The notes: a model not told the origin generated them from the sequence alone. A stretch of DNA of 64,000 nt from Hydrogenophaga sp. (GCF_030651625.1 NZ_JAUSCF010000012.1:1-64000); one strand, 5' to 3'. Positions 17,307-29,108 are shown, counted from the stretch's first letter. Program-made: numbers and translations.

Positions 17307-20300
17307 ATGTTCAGCAAGGTCCTGATTGCCAACCGCGGCGCCATCGCCTGCCGCATCATCCGCACACTCAAGCAGTTGGGCGTGCGGAGTGTGGCTGTGT
17401 ATTCCGAAGCCGATGCCCAGGCCCGCCATGTGCGCGAGGCTGACGAGGCCTTCCTTCTGGGCCCGGCCCCTGCGACGGAAAGCTACTTGCGGGCCGACCG
17501 CATCCTGCAGATCGCGAAGGATTGCGGCGCGCAGGCCATCCACCCCGGCTACGGTTTCCTGTCGGAGAACCCGGGCTTTGCCGAAGCCTGCGAGGCCGCG
17601 GGCATTGCCTTCATCGGCCCGACGCCGGCGCAGATGCGCGCCTTTGGTTTGAAGCACACGGCGCGTGATCTGGCTGAGCAGCGTGGCGTGCCGCTGCTGC
17701 CCGGCTCGGGTCTGTTGAGCGATCTGACGCAGGCGCAGTTGGAGGCCGAGCGCATCGGCTTCCCGGTCATGCTCAAGAGCACGGCGGGCGGCGGTGGTAT
17801 CGGCATGCGGCTGGTGTGGAATGCGGCCGATCTGAGTGATGCGTTTGAGAGCGTGGGGCGGCTTGCACAGGCCAACTTCAAGGACGCCGGCCTTTTCCTG
17901 GAAAAGTACGTGGAGCAGGCACGCCACATCGAGGTGCAGGTGTTCGGCGACGGCACGGGCAGCGTGATCGCGCTGGGCGAGCGCGACTGTTCGGTGCAGC
18001 GGCGCAACCAGAAGGTGATTGAAGAAACGCCAGCGCCCGGCCTGAGCGACGCACAACGCAGCGAGCTGCACGCCACCGCCGTGCGGCTGGCGCAGGCGGT
18101 GAACTACCGCTCCGCCGGCACGGTGGAGTTTGTTTACGACGCGGCCAGCGGCGCGTTCTATTTTCTGGAAGTGAACACGCGCCTGCAGGTGGAACACGGC
18201 GTGACCGAGCAGGTGACCGGCGTGGACCTGGTGGCCTGGATGCTGCAGCTGGCCGCCGGTGATCTGCCACCGTTGCACACGCTGCAGCCCACGCCACAGG
18301 GTGCTTCCATCCAGGTGCGGCTGTACGCCGAAGACCCGGCGAAAAATTTCCAGCCGAGTGCAGGACTGCTCACCGAAGTGGTGTTCCCCGCCGATGTGCG
18401 CGTGGACAGCTGGGTGGAACGCGGCACCGAGGTGCCCGCCTGGTACGACCCGATGCTGGCCAAGCTCATCGTCACCGCCGACACCCGCGAGCAGGCGCTC
18501 TTGAAGATGGAAGCCGCGCTGGACGCGACGTGCCTGGCCGGCATCGAAACCAACCTGGACTACCTGCGCCAGGTGGTGCGCAGCGCGGTGTTCCGCGAAG
18601 GCCGGCAGGTCACGCGTTTCCTCAACAGCTTCGAGTACCGGCCCGCCACCATCGAGGTGCTGGAACCGGGCGTGCAGACCAGCGTGCAGGACTGGCCGGG
18701 CCGCACCGGTTACTGGGACGTGGGTGTGCCCCCCAGCGGCCCGATGGACGCCTACGCGCACCGCCTCGCCAACCAGCTGGTGGGCAATGCGCCCGACGCC
18801 CCCGCGCTGGAGATCACGCTGGCCGGTCCCACGCTGCGCTTCAACACCGACGCCGTGGTGGCCGTGACCGGCGCGCCGGTAAAGCTCACGCTGGACGGCC
18901 AGCCGGTGGCGATGTGGAAGACGCTTCAAATCAGCGCGGGCAGCACGCTCACCGTAGGCCGCACCGAAGCGGGCGTGCGGCTGGCCCTTGCCGTGGCCGG
19001 CGGGCTGAATGTACCCGCCTACCTCGGCAGCCGCAGCACCTTCACGCTCGGCCAGTTCGGCGGCCACGCCGGGCGGCATTTGCGCGCAGGCGATGTGTTG
19101 CACCTCACGGGCACGGCCCCTCACGCTGCCGCCATCACACCCCCCGCACTGATCCCCACCTACGGTCACCACTGGGACGTGGGCGTGCTCTACGGCCCAC
19201 ACGGTGCGCCCGACTTCTTCCAGCCAGACGACATCACCACCTTCTTCGCCACCGACTGGAAGGTGCACCACAACAGCAGCCGCACGGGCGTGCGCCTGAT
19301 CGGCCCCCGGCCCCAGTGGGCTCGCGCCGACGGCGGCGAGGCGGGGCTGCACCCGTCGAACATCCACGACAACGCCTACGCCATCGGCGCGATCGACTTC
19401 ACCGGCGACATGCCCGTGATCCTCGGGCCCGATGGGCCGAGCCTCGGCGGCTTCGTCTGCCCCGCCGTGGTGGTGAATGCCGAGCTGTGGAAGCTGGGCC
19501 AACTGCGCCCGGGCGACACGGTGCGCTTCCACCGGCTCTCGCTGGCGCAGGCGGGCGAGCGCGAAGCGGCGGTCGAGCTCGCCCTGGCAACTCTGGATGG
19601 CTCGCTGCCCGCGGCACCGCAAGACGATGCACTGGCGCACACCTCACCGGTGATTCACGAAGACCCGGCGCGCGAAGACGTGCCCGCCATGGTGGTGCGC
19701 CAGGCCGGTGATCGTTACCTGCTGCTGGAGTTCGGTCCGCTGGTGCTGGACATCGAGCTGCGCCTGAGGGTGCACGTGCTGATGACGGCGTTGAAAGACC
19801 TGCAGGCCCAAGGCCAGCTGCCCGGCATCATCGACATGACGCCCGGCATCCGTTCGTTGCAGTTGCACTTCGACCCGGCGCTGATCAGCCGCGACGCGTT
19901 GCTGCAAACGCTGATCGCGGCGGAGGCCGCGCTGCCACCGGTGGACGACATGGTGGTGCCCAGCCGCACCGTGCACCTGCCACTCTCGTGGGACGACCCG
20001 CAGACGAAGCTGGCGATTGACAAGTACATGCTGTCGGTGCGGCCCGATGCGCCCTGGTGCCCGAGCAATATCGAGTTCATCCGCCGCATCAACGGACTGG
20101 ACAGCATCGAGGATGTGTACCGCACGGTGTTCGAGGCGCCCTACCTTGTGCTGGGCCTGGGCGACGTGTACCTGGGCGCGCCGGTGGCCACGCCGCTGGA
20201 CCCGCGCCAGCGCCTCGTGACCACCAAGTACAACCCGGCGCGCACCTGGACGCCGGAAAACGCCGTGGGCATCGGTGGCGCCTATCTTTGCGTCTACGGC

Positions 20301-20936
20301 ATGGAAGGCCCGGGCGGCTACCAGTTCGTCGGCCGCACGCTGCAGATGTGGAACCGCTGGCGCCACGGCGAAGCGGGCACGGTATTCGAACAGCCCTGGC
20401 TGCTGCGCTTCTTCGACCAGATCCGCTTTTGTCCCGTGAGCCAGGATGAGCTGCTGCGCATCCGCGCTGATTTCCCTCACGGTGGCTACGCGCTGCGCAC
20501 CGTGGAAGGCACATTCAGCCTCAAGGACCACCGCCGCTTCCTCACAGACAACGCGGCCAGCATCGCCACCTTCAAGTCCAGGCAGCAGGCGGCATTCGAG
20601 GCCGAGCGCGAACGCTGGGCTGCCGCCGGTCTGGCCGAGGTCACGAGCGAAGCCGACGTGGAGGCCGCTGGCCCAGACAGCGAGATCGACCTGCCCGAAG
20701 GTGGACGCCTGATCGCCACCAGCGTGCCGGGCTCCGTATGGAAGGTGGCCGTGAGCGAAGGCCAGCAGGTGCAAGCCGGTGACGTGCTGATGGTGATCGA
20801 GTCCATGAAGATGGAGTTCAACCTGCTCGCACCTGCCGACGCCACGGTGCACCGCCTTCTTTGCACACAGGGCGGCTCGGTGGCTGCCGGGCAGAACGTG
20901 CTGGTGCTGGTGGAAAAGACCACCTGCCTGGCGTGA
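17307..20936 (+). CDS. Urea/guanidine carboxylase (biotin-dependent; KipA/KipI-like middle domains)
   Basis: Biotin carboxylase N-terminus [24 protein letters not shown]1/AHS2-like middle, C-terminal biotinyl motif VIESMKMEF; guanidine preference inferred from the riboswitch. Confidence 0.94.
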   Translation: MFSKVLIANRGAIACRIIRTLKQLGVRSVAVYSEADAQARHVREADEAFLLGPAPATESYLRADRILQIAKDCGAQAIHPGYGFLSENPGFAEACEAAGIAFIGPTPAQMRAFGLKHTARDLAEQRGVPLLPGSGLLSDLTQAQLEAERIGFPVMLKSTAGGGGIGMRLVWNAADLSDAFESVGRLAQANFKDAGLFLEKYVEQARHIEVQVFGDGTGSVIALGERDCSVQRRNQKVIEETPAPGLSDAQRSELHATAVRLAQAVNYRSAGTVEFVYDAASGAFYFLEVNTRLQVEHGVTEQVTGVDLVAWMLQLAAGDLPPLHTLQPTPQGASIQVRLYAEDPAKNFQPSAGLLTEVVFPADVRVDSWVERGTEVPAWYDPMLAKLIVTADTREQALLKMEAALDATCLAGIETNLDYLRQVVRSAVFREGRQVTRFLNSFEYRPATIEVLEPGVQTSVQDWPGRTGYWDVGVPPSGPMDAYAHRLANQLVGNAPDAPALEITLAGPTLRFNTDAVVAVTGAPVKLTLDGQPVAMWKTLQISAGSTLTVGRTEAGVRLALAVAGGLNVPAYLGSRSTFTLGQFGGHAGRHLRAGDVLHLTGTAPHAAAITPPALIPTYGHHWDVGVLYGPHGAPDFFQPDDITTFFATDWKVHHNSSRTGVRLIGPRPQWARADGGEAGLHPSNIHDNAYAIGAIDFTGDMPVILGPDGPSLGGFVCPAVVVNAELWKLGQLRPGDTVRFHRLSLAQAGEREAAVELALATLDGSLPAAPQDDALAHTSPVIHEDPAREDVPAMVVRQAGDRYLLLEFGPLVLDIELRLRVHVLMTALKDLQAQGQLPGIIDMTPGIRSLQLHFDPALISRDALLQTLIAAEAALPPVDDMVVPSRTVHLPLSWDDPQTKLAIDKYMLSVRPDAPWCPSNIEFIRRINGLDSIEDVYRTVFEAPYLVLGLGDVYLGAPVATPLDPRQRLVTTKYNPARTWTPENAVGIGGAYLCVYGMEGPGGYQFVGRTLQMWNRWRHGEAGTVFEQPWLLRFFDQIRFCPVSQDELLRIRADFPHGGYALRTVEGTFSLKDHRRFLTDNAASIATFKSRQQAAFEAERERWAAAGLAEVTSEADVEAAGPDSEIDLPEGGRLIATSVPGSVWKVAVSEGQQVQAGDVLMVIESMKMEFNLLAPADATVHRLLCTQGGSVAAGQNVLVLVEKTTCLA

Positions 20937-21010
20937 CGCCTGACACCTTCATGCACACACGCCACACCCACTCGTCACCCATCACTGCGATACCCTTCGG
21001 AGGCCCTACC

Positions 21011-22849
21011 ATGTCTTTGCACCAACTGTCTTTCGACCTCGCCAGCGTACAGGCCGCCTACCGCGACGGCTTCACCGTGCGGGAAGTGATCGGCGAGGCG
21101 CTGCGCCGCAGTGCAGCCGATACGCACCACACGTATATCCACCTCCTCGGCAGCGATGAGATCGAACCCTTTGTCTCCCGCCTCGACGGAGCGGACCCCG
21201 CCAGCCTGCCGCTGTACGGAGTGCCCTTCGCCATCAAGGACAACATCGACCTGGCGCAGATTCCCACCACCGCCGCTTGCCCTGAATTTGCCTTCACGCC
21301 ATCCGAACACGCCTTCGTCATCCAGCAACTGCTGGCGGCGGGTGCGGTGCCGGTGGGCAAGACCAATCTCGACCAGTTCGCCACCGGCCTGAACGGAACA
21401 CGTTCACCTTATGGCGCCTGCCAGAACGCGCACGACCCGGCCTTCGTTTCCGGCGGCTCCAGTTCGGGCTCGGCTGTGGCGGTGGCCAGGGGCTACGTCA
21501 CGTTTGCGCTGGGCACGGACACCGCTGGTTCTGGGCGCGTGCCCGCGTCGTTCAACCAGTTGATCGGCCTCAAGCCCACGCTGGGCCTGCTCTCGGGCAC
21601 GGGCGTGCTGCCGGCCTGCCGATCGGTGGAAACGGTGTCCATCCTCGCGCTCACGGCAGGCGATGCGCAAGCCGTGCTGGGGGCTGTGGCCGCGTTCGAT
21701 GAAGCCGATGCCTACAGCCGCCCGGCACAACCCATGGGTGTGGACTTCAGCGCTGGCCCGTTCCGCTTCGGCGTGCCCCGTGCACAAGACCTGGAATTCT
21801 TTGGCAACGACGCGGCATCGGAACTGTTCGCTGCATCGGTGCAACGGCTGTCTTCCATGGGTGGCATCGCGGTCGAGTTCGACCTCACGCCCTTTCTTGA
21901 AGCCGCCAGGCTGCTCTACGAAGGGCCCTGGGTGGCTGAACGCTATGTCGCCATTCAGGGCTTTATCGACACGCAGCCCGAGGCCGTGTTCGGTCCAGTG
22001 CGCACCATCATCGAAGGGGGCCGCGACAAGACCGCCGCCGAAGCCTTCGCCGCAGCCTACAAGCTGAAGGCATTGCGGCGCATTTGCGACCGCGTGTGGA
22101 ACGATGTGGACTGCCTGCTCACCCCCACCGCAGGCACCATCTACCGCATCGACGACATGGAGGCCGACCCGATCCGCCTGAACTCGAATCTGGGCCGTTA
22201 CACCAATTTCGTGAACCTGCTTGATCTCAGTGCCGTGGCGGTACCCGCAGGCCGGTTGGCCAGTGGGCCGGCACAAGGCCTGCCCTGGGGCGTGACTCTG
22301 GTGGCGCCCGCGTTCAAGGACTTGCCGCTGCTGCGCCTGGCCGACCGCTTCCACCGGCTCGTGGATGGGCACCTCGGTTCCACAACCACGAACGTGGCAT
22401 CGGTCCCCACCTGCACCGGTCTGCCGTCGGGCGAGTTGGGCACCGCGGGCGCAGGCACCGTGCGCGTGGCGGTGTGCGGCGCGCATCTTTCGGGTCTGCC
22501 ACTCAACCACCAACTCACTTCACGCGGCGCACGCATCGTGGGCAGCCCGCTGTCGGCACCCGAGTACCGGTTGTACGCGCTGGCAGGCGGCCCCGTGCAG
22601 CGGCCAGGCATGGTGCGCATGGCAGAAGGCGGCGCGTCGATCGCACTCGAAGTGTGGGAAGTACCAGCCGCCCTCTTCGGCAGTTTCGTGGCCGGCATTC
22701 CTGCGCCGTTGGGCATCGGGAAAGTGAAGCTGGAAGACGGCAGCGAAGCAACGGGCTTCATCTGCGAAGGTCTCGGCGTGGAAGGCGGCACCGACATCAC
22801 CCACTTCGGCGGATGGCGGGCCTGGCTGGCAGCGGGTGCGCCGCGCTGA
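21011..22849 (+). CDS. atzF: Allophanate hydrolase (amidase signature family)
   Basis: Amidase signature GGSSSGSAVAVARGYVTFALGTDTAGSGRVPA; C-terminal AtzF-type domain; adjacent to the carboxylase. Confidence 0.92.
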   Translation: MSLHQLSFDLASVQAAYRDGFTVREVIGEALRRSAADTHHTYIHLLGSDEIEPFVSRLDGADPASLPLYGVPFAIKDNIDLAQIPTTAACPEFAFTPSEHAFVIQQLLAAGAVPVGKTNLDQFATGLNGTRSPYGACQNAHDPAFVSGGSSSGSAVAVARGYVTFALGTDTAGSGRVPASFNQLIGLKPTLGLLSGTGVLPACRSVETVSILALTAGDAQAVLGAVAAFDEADAYSRPAQPMGVDFSAGPFRFGVPRAQDLEFFGNDAASELFAASVQRLSSMGGIAVEFDLTPFLEAARLLYEGPWVAERYVAIQGFIDTQPEAVFGPVRTIIEGGRDKTAAEAFAAAYKLKALRRICDRVWNDVDCLLTPTAGTIYRIDDMEADPIRLNSNLGRYTNFVNLLDLSAVAVPAGRLASGPAQGLPWGVTLVAPAFKDLPLLRLADRFHRLVDGHLGSTTTNVASVPTCTGLPSGELGTAGAGTVRVAVCGAHLSGLPLNHQLTSRGARIVGSPLSAPEYRLYALAGGPVQRPGMVRMAEGGASIALEVWEVPAALFGSFVAGIPAPLGIGKVKLEDGSEATGFICEGLGVEGGTDITHFGGWRAWLAAGAPR

Positions 22850-22885
22850 AGACAGGCTGGTGCCGATGGAACACCGCGCCAGCGG

Positions 22886-24415
22886 TCAGGAAAAATCCAG
22901 GCTCGCCTGCGCCTGAACTTCCGGACTGCGCGGCCTTGAGAGGTTCTCGGCGCTCCGGTTGCGAGAGCCGTGGCGGCGCACGATGTCGGCCTGAACGGCT
23001 GCTATCGCCGGGTCGGTGCGCAAGGCATACACGCGCTGCTTCGCTTCGCGTGTGGCCTGCTCCAGATCCACCAGTGGCATGGCGATGTCCTCGCCTACCA
23101 CCACGCCACACCGTGTCTGGACTTCGGGCGGCATGCGCCAGGGCTCAAACAGCCAGGCGTCGGGTACCTTCTGCATGGCAGGCAACCAGTGGCGAACGAA
23201 GTGCCCATCAGGGTCATGGTCCCGTGCCTGCTTGATCGGGTTGTAGACGCGGGTGGTGTTGATGCCTGTGGTGCCGGACTGCATCTGCATCTGGCTCCAG
23301 TGAATGCCGGGCTCGTAGTCGAGAAACTGGCGCGCCAGCCACTCGCCCACCGGGCGCCAGTGCAACCACAACGGGTACGCCGCCACCGACACCAGCATGG
23401 CTCGCATGCGGAAATTGATCCATCCGGTCTCGCGCAGCATGGCCACGCAGGCGTCGACCAGCGGCCAGCCCGTTCGGCCGTCCTTGAGCGCCTGCAAATG
23501 GACCTCGTTGTGGTCGCTTTCGCGCAGGCCGTCGTACCCCCGGTGCATGTTGTGGTGCTCGATGGCCGGCTCGGTTTCGAGCTTCTGGATGAAGTGACAG
23601 TGCCAGTGCAATCGACTCATGAATCCTTCCAGCCCCAGACGCTGGCGGGTCGGCAGGGCGGGGTCGCCCATGCGGAGGCGGGCGGCCTGCACCACCTCGC
23701 GCAGACTCAGGCAACCCCAGGTGAGATACGGCGAGAGCCTTGAACACGCATGTGAAGCCGAAAGTGGTGAAGAGATGCCGCCTAGGTAGGTGGCGCTGCG
23801 GTCCGTCAGAAAGCTCTGCAACATCTCAAGGCCATTGGCGCGTCCGCCCCGTTGGCGCCGGTCTGGCTCGTGTACCTCCAGACCCAGCGAGTCTGCGCTC
23901 GGCCATGGATCGTTTGAGCGCAGCACCTCGGCAGCTTGCAGCGCAGGCGATGGCATCAGCTCGCTTTGCACAAGTTGCTCCCACTGCCGCACCCAATGCT
24001 TGCGCTCGCGCAAGCCACGCACCACGCCAAACTGGCGATACTCACGCCACGGCACGGCGTTCGCCTCGCACCAAAGCTTCACGCGGCGGTCGCGCTCGTA
24101 GCTGGCTGCGTTGCCCGATTCTTCATGCGAAAACAACCCTAGAAACGGTGACTGCCGATGCAGTCGATCCAGCACGTCGACAGCATCACCCACCGCGAAA
24201 TGCAACCGACCACCCAGGCACTTGAGTTCCACTTGCAGATCGCGCAGGCTTTCCTGAACAAAAGCCAGGTGTTGCCGCGCAGCATCGGGCTGCTGCCACA
24301 GCACAGGCTCCAGCGCATACAGGCACAGCACCGGCCCAAGCCGGGCAGCCTCGGCCAGCGGCGCGTGGTCATGCACTCTCAGATCTCGCTTGAACCACAC
24401 CACCCGGTACGTCAT
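22886..24415 (-). CDS. Cryptochrome/DNA photolyase family protein
   Basis: VVWFKRDLRVHDHAPL N-terminus; FAD-binding WHCHFIQK...NMHRGYDGL...INFRMRAMLVS...WSQMQMQSGTTGINTTRVYNPIKQ. Confidence 0.93.
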   Translation of the reverse strand: MTYRVVWFKRDLRVHDHAPLAEAARLGPVLCLYALEPVLWQQPDAARQHLAFVQESLRDLQVELKCLGGRLHFAVGDAVDVLDRLHRQSPFLGLFSHEESGNAASYERDRRVKLWCEANAVPWREYRQFGVVRGLRERKHWVRQWEQLVQSELMPSPALQAAEVLRSNDPWPSADSLGLEVHEPDRRQRGGRANGLEMLQSFLTDRSATYLGGISSPLSASHACSRLSPYLTWGCLSLREVVQAARLRMGDPALPTRQRLGLEGFMSRLHWHCHFIQKLETEPAIEHHNMHRGYDGLRESDHNEVHLQALKDGRTGWPLVDACVAMLRETGWINFRMRAMLVSVAAYPLWLHWRPVGEWLARQFLDYEPGIHWSQMQMQSGTTGINTTRVYNPIKQARDHDPDGHFVRHWLPAMQKVPDAWLFEPWRMPPEVQTRCGVVVGEDIAMPLVDLEQATREAKQRVYALRTDPAIAAVQADIVRRHGSRNRSAENLSRPRSPEVQAQASLDFS

Positions 24416-24486
24416 GGCGTCATTCTCGCGGCAGCTTGCCCGCAGTGCACGACGGAGGCCATTACGGTGAAGACAACATTCAAGCG

Positions 24487-24518
24487 AAAAAAAACCAGAC
24501 CCGAAGGTCTGGTTTTTT
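24487..24518 (-). terminator. Rho-independent terminator (helicase gene; near-symmetric)
   Basis: AAAAACCAGACC-CGAA-GGTCTGGTTTTT 12-bp stem with flanking A/T runs. Confidence 0.9.
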
Positions 24519-24536
24519 CAAGCGGCTGGAACCGGA

Positions 24537-26450
24537 TCAGCGTGGGCTGCGACGTGCGACCGGGCGAGCGGGGCCGCCTTCGTTGCGTCGTGGCTGGAAA
24601 TCGCCGCGCATGGCGCCGCGCTCGGCGTTGCCACGGTCGCTGAAACCACCGCGATCGCCGGCACCTGCCGGCTTGTCACTGCGGCCAAAGCTGGAGAAGC
24701 CACCCGGCTTGCCCACGGTGCGGGCCGGAGCACGATCACCAAAACCGCGGCCGGCAGCCGGGCGCGTGTCGGGGCGGTAGCCGCCTTGTTCGCCGCGGTT
24801 GTCACCCCGGTTGTCGAAACGGCCTTCGGGGCGCTGTGGCTCGGCACGGCCTTCGAAGCGTGGATCAAAGCGCGCGTCTGGGCGGCGGAATTCGGTACGC
24901 GGTGCTTCAGCGCGGCCTTCCGGACGACCTTCAAAACGCGGGCCTCGCGGGGCTGGGCCACGGCGGTCGGCGAAGCGGTCGTTGGAACCACCGAAGCGGT
25001 CACCACCGCGCGCTGGCGGGCGGCCACGGCCGAAGGTGTCGGCCTGCGGTGCGCGCTGGCGCGGCTCAAGGCCGGGCACGGTTTCCACGTTGATGCGTTG
25101 ACGGGTATAGCCTTCGATGTCGGAAATTTTGCGGCGATCACGCAGTTCGGCAAAGGTCACCGCCAGGCCATCGCGGCCCGCACGACCGGTGCGGCCAATG
25201 CGGTGGGTGTAGTCCTCGGCCTTCATCGGCAGGCCGAAGTTGAACACATGGGTGATGGTGGGCACGTCAATGCCACGGGCCGCCACGTCGGTGGCCACCA
25301 GAATCTGCACCTGGCCGGCACGCAGCGCCATCAAGCGGCGGTTGCGAATGCCCTGGCTCAGGGCACCATGCAGCGCCACGGCTGCAAAGTTGGACTGTTG
25401 CAGGTCGGTGGCCAAGCCATCGCATTCGATCTGCGTGCTGCAGAAAACGATGGCCTGGTTGATGCTGGTGTCGCGCAACCAGTGATCGAGCAGCTTGCGC
25501 TTGTGGTCGGCGTTGTCGGCCCAGAACAGCACCTGCTTGATGTTGGCGTGTTGCTCCTGCGGCGAATCGATCTGCACCTTCTGCACATGCTTGCCGCCGT
25601 CGTGCATCACACGCATGGCGAGCTGCTGGATGCGTGGCGCAAACGTGGCGCTGAACATCATGGTCTGGCGACGCTGGCTGGTGAGTTCATTGACTTCGGC
25701 CAGGTCGTCGGCAAAGCCGAGATCCAGCATGCGGTCGGCCTCGTCCACGACCAGGAACTGCACCTTGTCGAGCTTGAGCTGCTGCGAGCGCTGCAGATCC
25801 AGCAGGCGCCCGGGAGTGGCCACCACGAGGTCGGCATTCTGCAGACGCGCAATCTGCATCTGGTAAGGCATGCCACCCACCACGTTGGCAATGCGCAGAC
25901 CACGGCAATGGCGCACCAGGTCAATGGCGTCGTTGGCCACCTGTTGGGCCAGTTCACGCGTGGGGCACAGAATCAGGGCGCCGGGGGTGGCGGCCTTGAA
26001 ATTGCGCGGGCTGGTGGGGTCCTTGCGCTTGGGCGCCTTGGGAGGCGCTTCGCCGCGGGCAATCGCTTCGGCAGACAGGCGCTCGCGCTCGGCACGCTCA
26101 TGGGCTTCGGCGTCGGCACGCTGTTGCAGCAAGGTGTGCAGCACAGGCAGCAGGAAGGCCGCGGTCTTGCCGCTACCCGTCTGGCTGGAGACCATCAGGT
26201 CGGCAAAACGCTGCTCACCTTCGGCCAGCATGGCCTTGGGGATCACGTTGTTCTGCACGGCCGTGGGCTGCAGATAGCCAAGGTCTGCACAGGCCTGCAC
26301 CAGTTCAGGCGCCAGGCCAATCAGCTCAAAACCATTGGGGCCGGCGGGCACTTCAGGCTCGGCCATGGGGGATGTGGAAATCTCTGCTTCGGTGTCGGCA
26401 GAGTTCATTTCGGGCGTGAATTCGCCGCGGGCTTCAAAAGAGTCGCTCAT
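24537..26450 (-). CDS. DEAD-box ATP-dependent RNA helicase with Arg/Gly-rich C-terminal tail
   Basis: SQTGSGKT, VVDEADRMLD, SAT, HRIGRTGRAGRDG; long R/G/F/D-rich tail. Confidence 0.94.
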   Translation of the reverse strand: MSDSFEARGEFTPEMNSADTEAEISTSPMAEPEVPAGPNGFELIGLAPELVQACADLGYLQPTAVQNNVIPKAMLAEGEQRFADLMVSSQTGSGKTAAFLLPVLHTLLQQRADAEAHERAERERLSAEAIARGEAPPKAPKRKDPTSPRNFKAATPGALILCPTRELAQQVANDAIDLVRHCRGLRIANVVGGMPYQMQIARLQNADLVVATPGRLLDLQRSQQLKLDKVQFLVVDEADRMLDLGFADDLAEVNELTSQRRQTMMFSATFAPRIQQLAMRVMHDGGKHVQKVQIDSPQEQHANIKQVLFWADNADHKRKLLDHWLRDTSINQAIVFCSTQIECDGLATDLQQSNFAAVALHGALSQGIRNRRLMALRAGQVQILVATDVAARGIDVPTITHVFNFGLPMKAEDYTHRIGRTGRAGRDGLAVTFAELRDRRKISDIEGYTRQRINVETVPGLEPRQRAPQADTFGRGRPPARGGDRFGGSNDRFADRRGPAPRGPRFEGRPEGRAEAPRTEFRRPDARFDPRFEGRAEPQRPEGRFDNRGDNRGEQGGYRPDTRPAAGRGFGDRAPARTVGKPGGFSSFGRSDKPAGAGDRGGFSDRGNAERGAMRGDFQPRRNEGGPARPVARRSPR

Positions 26451-26824
26451 GTTCGTCCATGCGCAAAAACGCGCAATTGATCGAATGCAGACGCTGAATG
26501 GGATGCCGACCTCAATGGGTGGCAGCTCCGGGGCGCTAGATCCGTTCGTGGTTACAAAACATCAACCATCAAACGATCAACGCGCCATGGGTCACAAGAG
26601 TTGACGCCGGGAGCGAAGGCCCCATCCGCTGTGCCAGGCTGAAAAGCTTGGCGGGCTGCTGCGAGCCGTTGCCGGCTGCGCGTCAACCCCGTGTTCGGGG
26701 GGCCTGGTGTGTGAGGCAGATGCACAAATCATCGCAGTTGCCTGCGAAGCCTTTGATTATCACACAGATTCAGGGAATACCCTGAATGTTTTTCTGTTCA
26801 AGGTTCGTCAGCCGGCAAAAAAGC

Positions 26825-28411
26825 TCAATCCAGGATAGCTGAAACGATCTGGAACAGGATGGCGGCCAGCACTGCCGTGGCAGGCACCGTGATGATCCAC
26901 GCGGCCACGATGCGCATCACCACAGAGCGCTTGACGATCTCTTTCTTGATCGCTTTCTTCAGCGCCTTCTGCTCCTTTTTTGCAAACACGGCCCCTTCGT
27001 CGCTCTCGCGCAGCTTGGCGCGGCGCTTCATGTCGGCCAGCATCCGCTTCTTCTCCTGTACTTCGGCTGCCTCGAAACGGTGAAGGTAGGCTTCGACTTC
27101 GGCACGATCGGCTCCCTGATGGCCAGCAAACACCACCGCTTCCATCTTGGCGTAGTTCACCTTGAGCAGTTCGCGCAAGAAACCCACACCGAACACAGCA
27201 CCAATGGTCACGTGTGTGGTGGACACCGGCATACCGAGTTGGGAAGCCACAATCACCGTCAAGGTGGCGGCCATGGCAATCGAATACGCGCGCATGTTGT
27301 CCAGCTCGGTGATCTCCTTGCCCACCGTGCGGATCAGCTTGGACCCGTACAGCGCCAGACCCACGGCCAGGCCCATTGCACCCAGCACCATGATCCACAG
27401 CGGTGTGGCTGCCCTGGAAGCAATGGCCCCACTCTTCACTGCTTCATAAATGGCCGCCAGCGGCCCGATGGCATTGGCCACGTCGTTGGCACCGTGTGCA
27501 AAACTCAGCAACGCGGCGGAGCAGATCAGGGGCCAGGTGAACAGGCGGTTGACGCCCTGTTTGCTGTTGTCCTGCCGCAGGGCCAATCTGCCCAAGGGCT
27601 TGCGCACGAACCACCACACCACCACGGCCACGCCAGCGCCGGCCAGAAGCGCCACGGGAAACGCAACCTTGACGATCTGCCCCAGCCCCTTGAGAAGCAT
27701 GTAGGTGGTGTAAGCCCAGACCATCAGCGCGATCAATACCGGCACCACACGACCGGCAGCATCGGTCTTTTCGTTGCGGTAGGTCACGCTGCGCTTGATG
27801 AGGTACAGAAACCCCGCCGCCAGTGCACCGCCCATGAAAGGCGAAATCACCCAGCTCATCACGATGGCCCCGATGGTGTCCCAGTTCACCAGCCCCCAGC
27901 CTCCAGCGGCGATGCCGGCGCCCATGACCGCACCGATGATCGAATGCGTGGTGGACACTGGTGCCCCCACCGCGGTCGCCAGATTGAGCCAGAGGGCGCC
28001 CGCCAGCAGCGCCGCGAACATCACCCAGGCGAACGTGGTGGCATCGCCGATCTGGGCCGGATCGATGATGCCACCCTTGATGGTGCCCACCACTTCACCA
28101 CCGGCCACAATGGCTCCCAGCGCCTCGAACACCGCCGCGATCACGATGGCCCAACCCATGGTCAGCGCGCCCGATCCGACCGATGGGCCCATGTTGTTGG
28201 CCACATCGTTGGCACCGATGTTCATGGCCATGTAGGCACCAACTCCGGCCGCCACAATCAGCAGCCAGGCGGCCGATGAGGTGAGTCCGATGGTCGATGC
28301 GCCCGTCAGCGACGCATAAATACCCACCATGACGAGAAACAAAACCGCAGCACCCAGCTGTAAAGCTTCCTGGTGCCGAGCCACAAAACGCGAACGGGAT
28401 TTTTTTGTCAT
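26825..28411 (-). CDS. Inorganic phosphate transporter, PiT family
   Basis: Repeated NIGANDVANNMGPSVG / GANDVANAIGP motifs; PVSTTHSIIGA. Confidence 0.94.
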   Translation of the reverse strand: MTKKSRSRFVARHQEALQLGAAVLFLVMVGIYASLTGASTIGLTSSAAWLLIVAAGVGAYMAMNIGANDVANNMGPSVGSGALTMGWAIVIAAVFEALGAIVAGGEVVGTIKGGIIDPAQIGDATTFAWVMFAALLAGALWLNLATAVGAPVSTTHSIIGAVMGAGIAAGGWGLVNWDTIGAIVMSWVISPFMGGALAAGFLYLIKRSVTYRNEKTDAAGRVVPVLIALMVWAYTTYMLLKGLGQIVKVAFPVALLAGAGVAVVVWWFVRKPLGRLALRQDNSKQGVNRLFTWPLICSAALLSFAHGANDVANAIGPLAAIYEAVKSGAIASRAATPLWIMVLGAMGLAVGLALYGSKLIRTVGKEITELDNMRAYSIAMAATLTVIVASQLGMPVSTTHVTIGAVFGVGFLRELLKVNYAKMEAVVFAGHQGADRAEVEAYLHRFEAAEVQEKKRMLADMKRRAKLRESDEGAVFAKKEQKALKKAIKKEIVKRSVVMRIVAAWIITVPATAVLAAILFQIVSAILD

Positions 28412-28508
28412 TGAAAATTCACGAGAATTTCACGATTCTGACATGATCGAACGGCCAGTCCGCTCGACGGACCGCAGGCGCCTGCGCGTCTGAAGCTGGC
28501 GCCGCGAC

Positions 28509-29108
28509 TCAGCGCAGAAAGTGTTCGCGGTAATGTTCGAGTTCGTCGATCGACTCGTGCACATCGGCCAGCGCCGTGTGCTTCTGCTGCTTCTTGAACG
28601 CGTCGTACACCTCCGGACGCCAGCGCTTGGCCAGTTCCTTCAGCGTGCTCACGTCCAGGCAGCGGTAATGGAAGTACGCCTCCAGCTTGGGCATGTACTT
28701 CACCAGGAATCGCCGGTCCTGGCTGATGGTGTTGCCGCACATGGGGGAGCCGTTTCTGGGCACATACTTGCCAATGAAAGCCAGCAGTTCGGCCTGAGCC
28801 GCCTCTTCGTCCACCGTGCTGGCCTTGACCTTGTCGATCAGGCCGCTCTTGCCATGGGTGCCCTTGTTCCAGTTGTCCATGGCCGCCAGCAACGCGTCGC
28901 TCTGGTGAATCACGATCACCGGGCCTTCCACGCGTGGCGTGAGCTGCGGCCCTGTGATCACCACCGCGATTTCCAGCAGGCGTTCTTTTTCGGGGTCCAG
29001 GCCACTCATTTCGCAGTCGATCCAGACCAGATTCTGGTCACTTTTTGTCAGTATTGGGGTGGCGCCGGCCTCAATGACAGGGGGTGCTGGTGTTTTTATG
29101 CTGGTCAT
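28509..29108 (-). CDS. orn: Oligoribonuclease
   Basis: [26 protein letters not shown]; start taken at MTSIKTPAP. Confidence 0.95.
   Translation of the reverse strand: MTSIKTPAPPVIEAGATPILTKSDQNLVWIDCEMSGLDPEKERLLEIAVVITGPQLTPRVEGPVIVIHQSDALLAAMDNWNKGTHGKSGLIDKVKASTVDEEAAQAELLAFIGKYVPRNGSPMCGNTISQDRRFLVKYMPKLEAYFHYRCLDVSTLKELAKRWRPEVYDAFKKQQKHTALADVHESIDELEHYREHFLR

Noticed and set aside
17187-19640. 817-aa minus-strand ORF opposite the carboxylase
   Set aside because: Antisense shadow of a high-GC gene; no domain-like motifs, and the plus strand is clearly coding.
24786-26480. 564-aa plus-strand ORF opposite the DEAD-box helicase
   Set aside because: Antisense artefact; helicase motifs on the minus strand are unambiguous.
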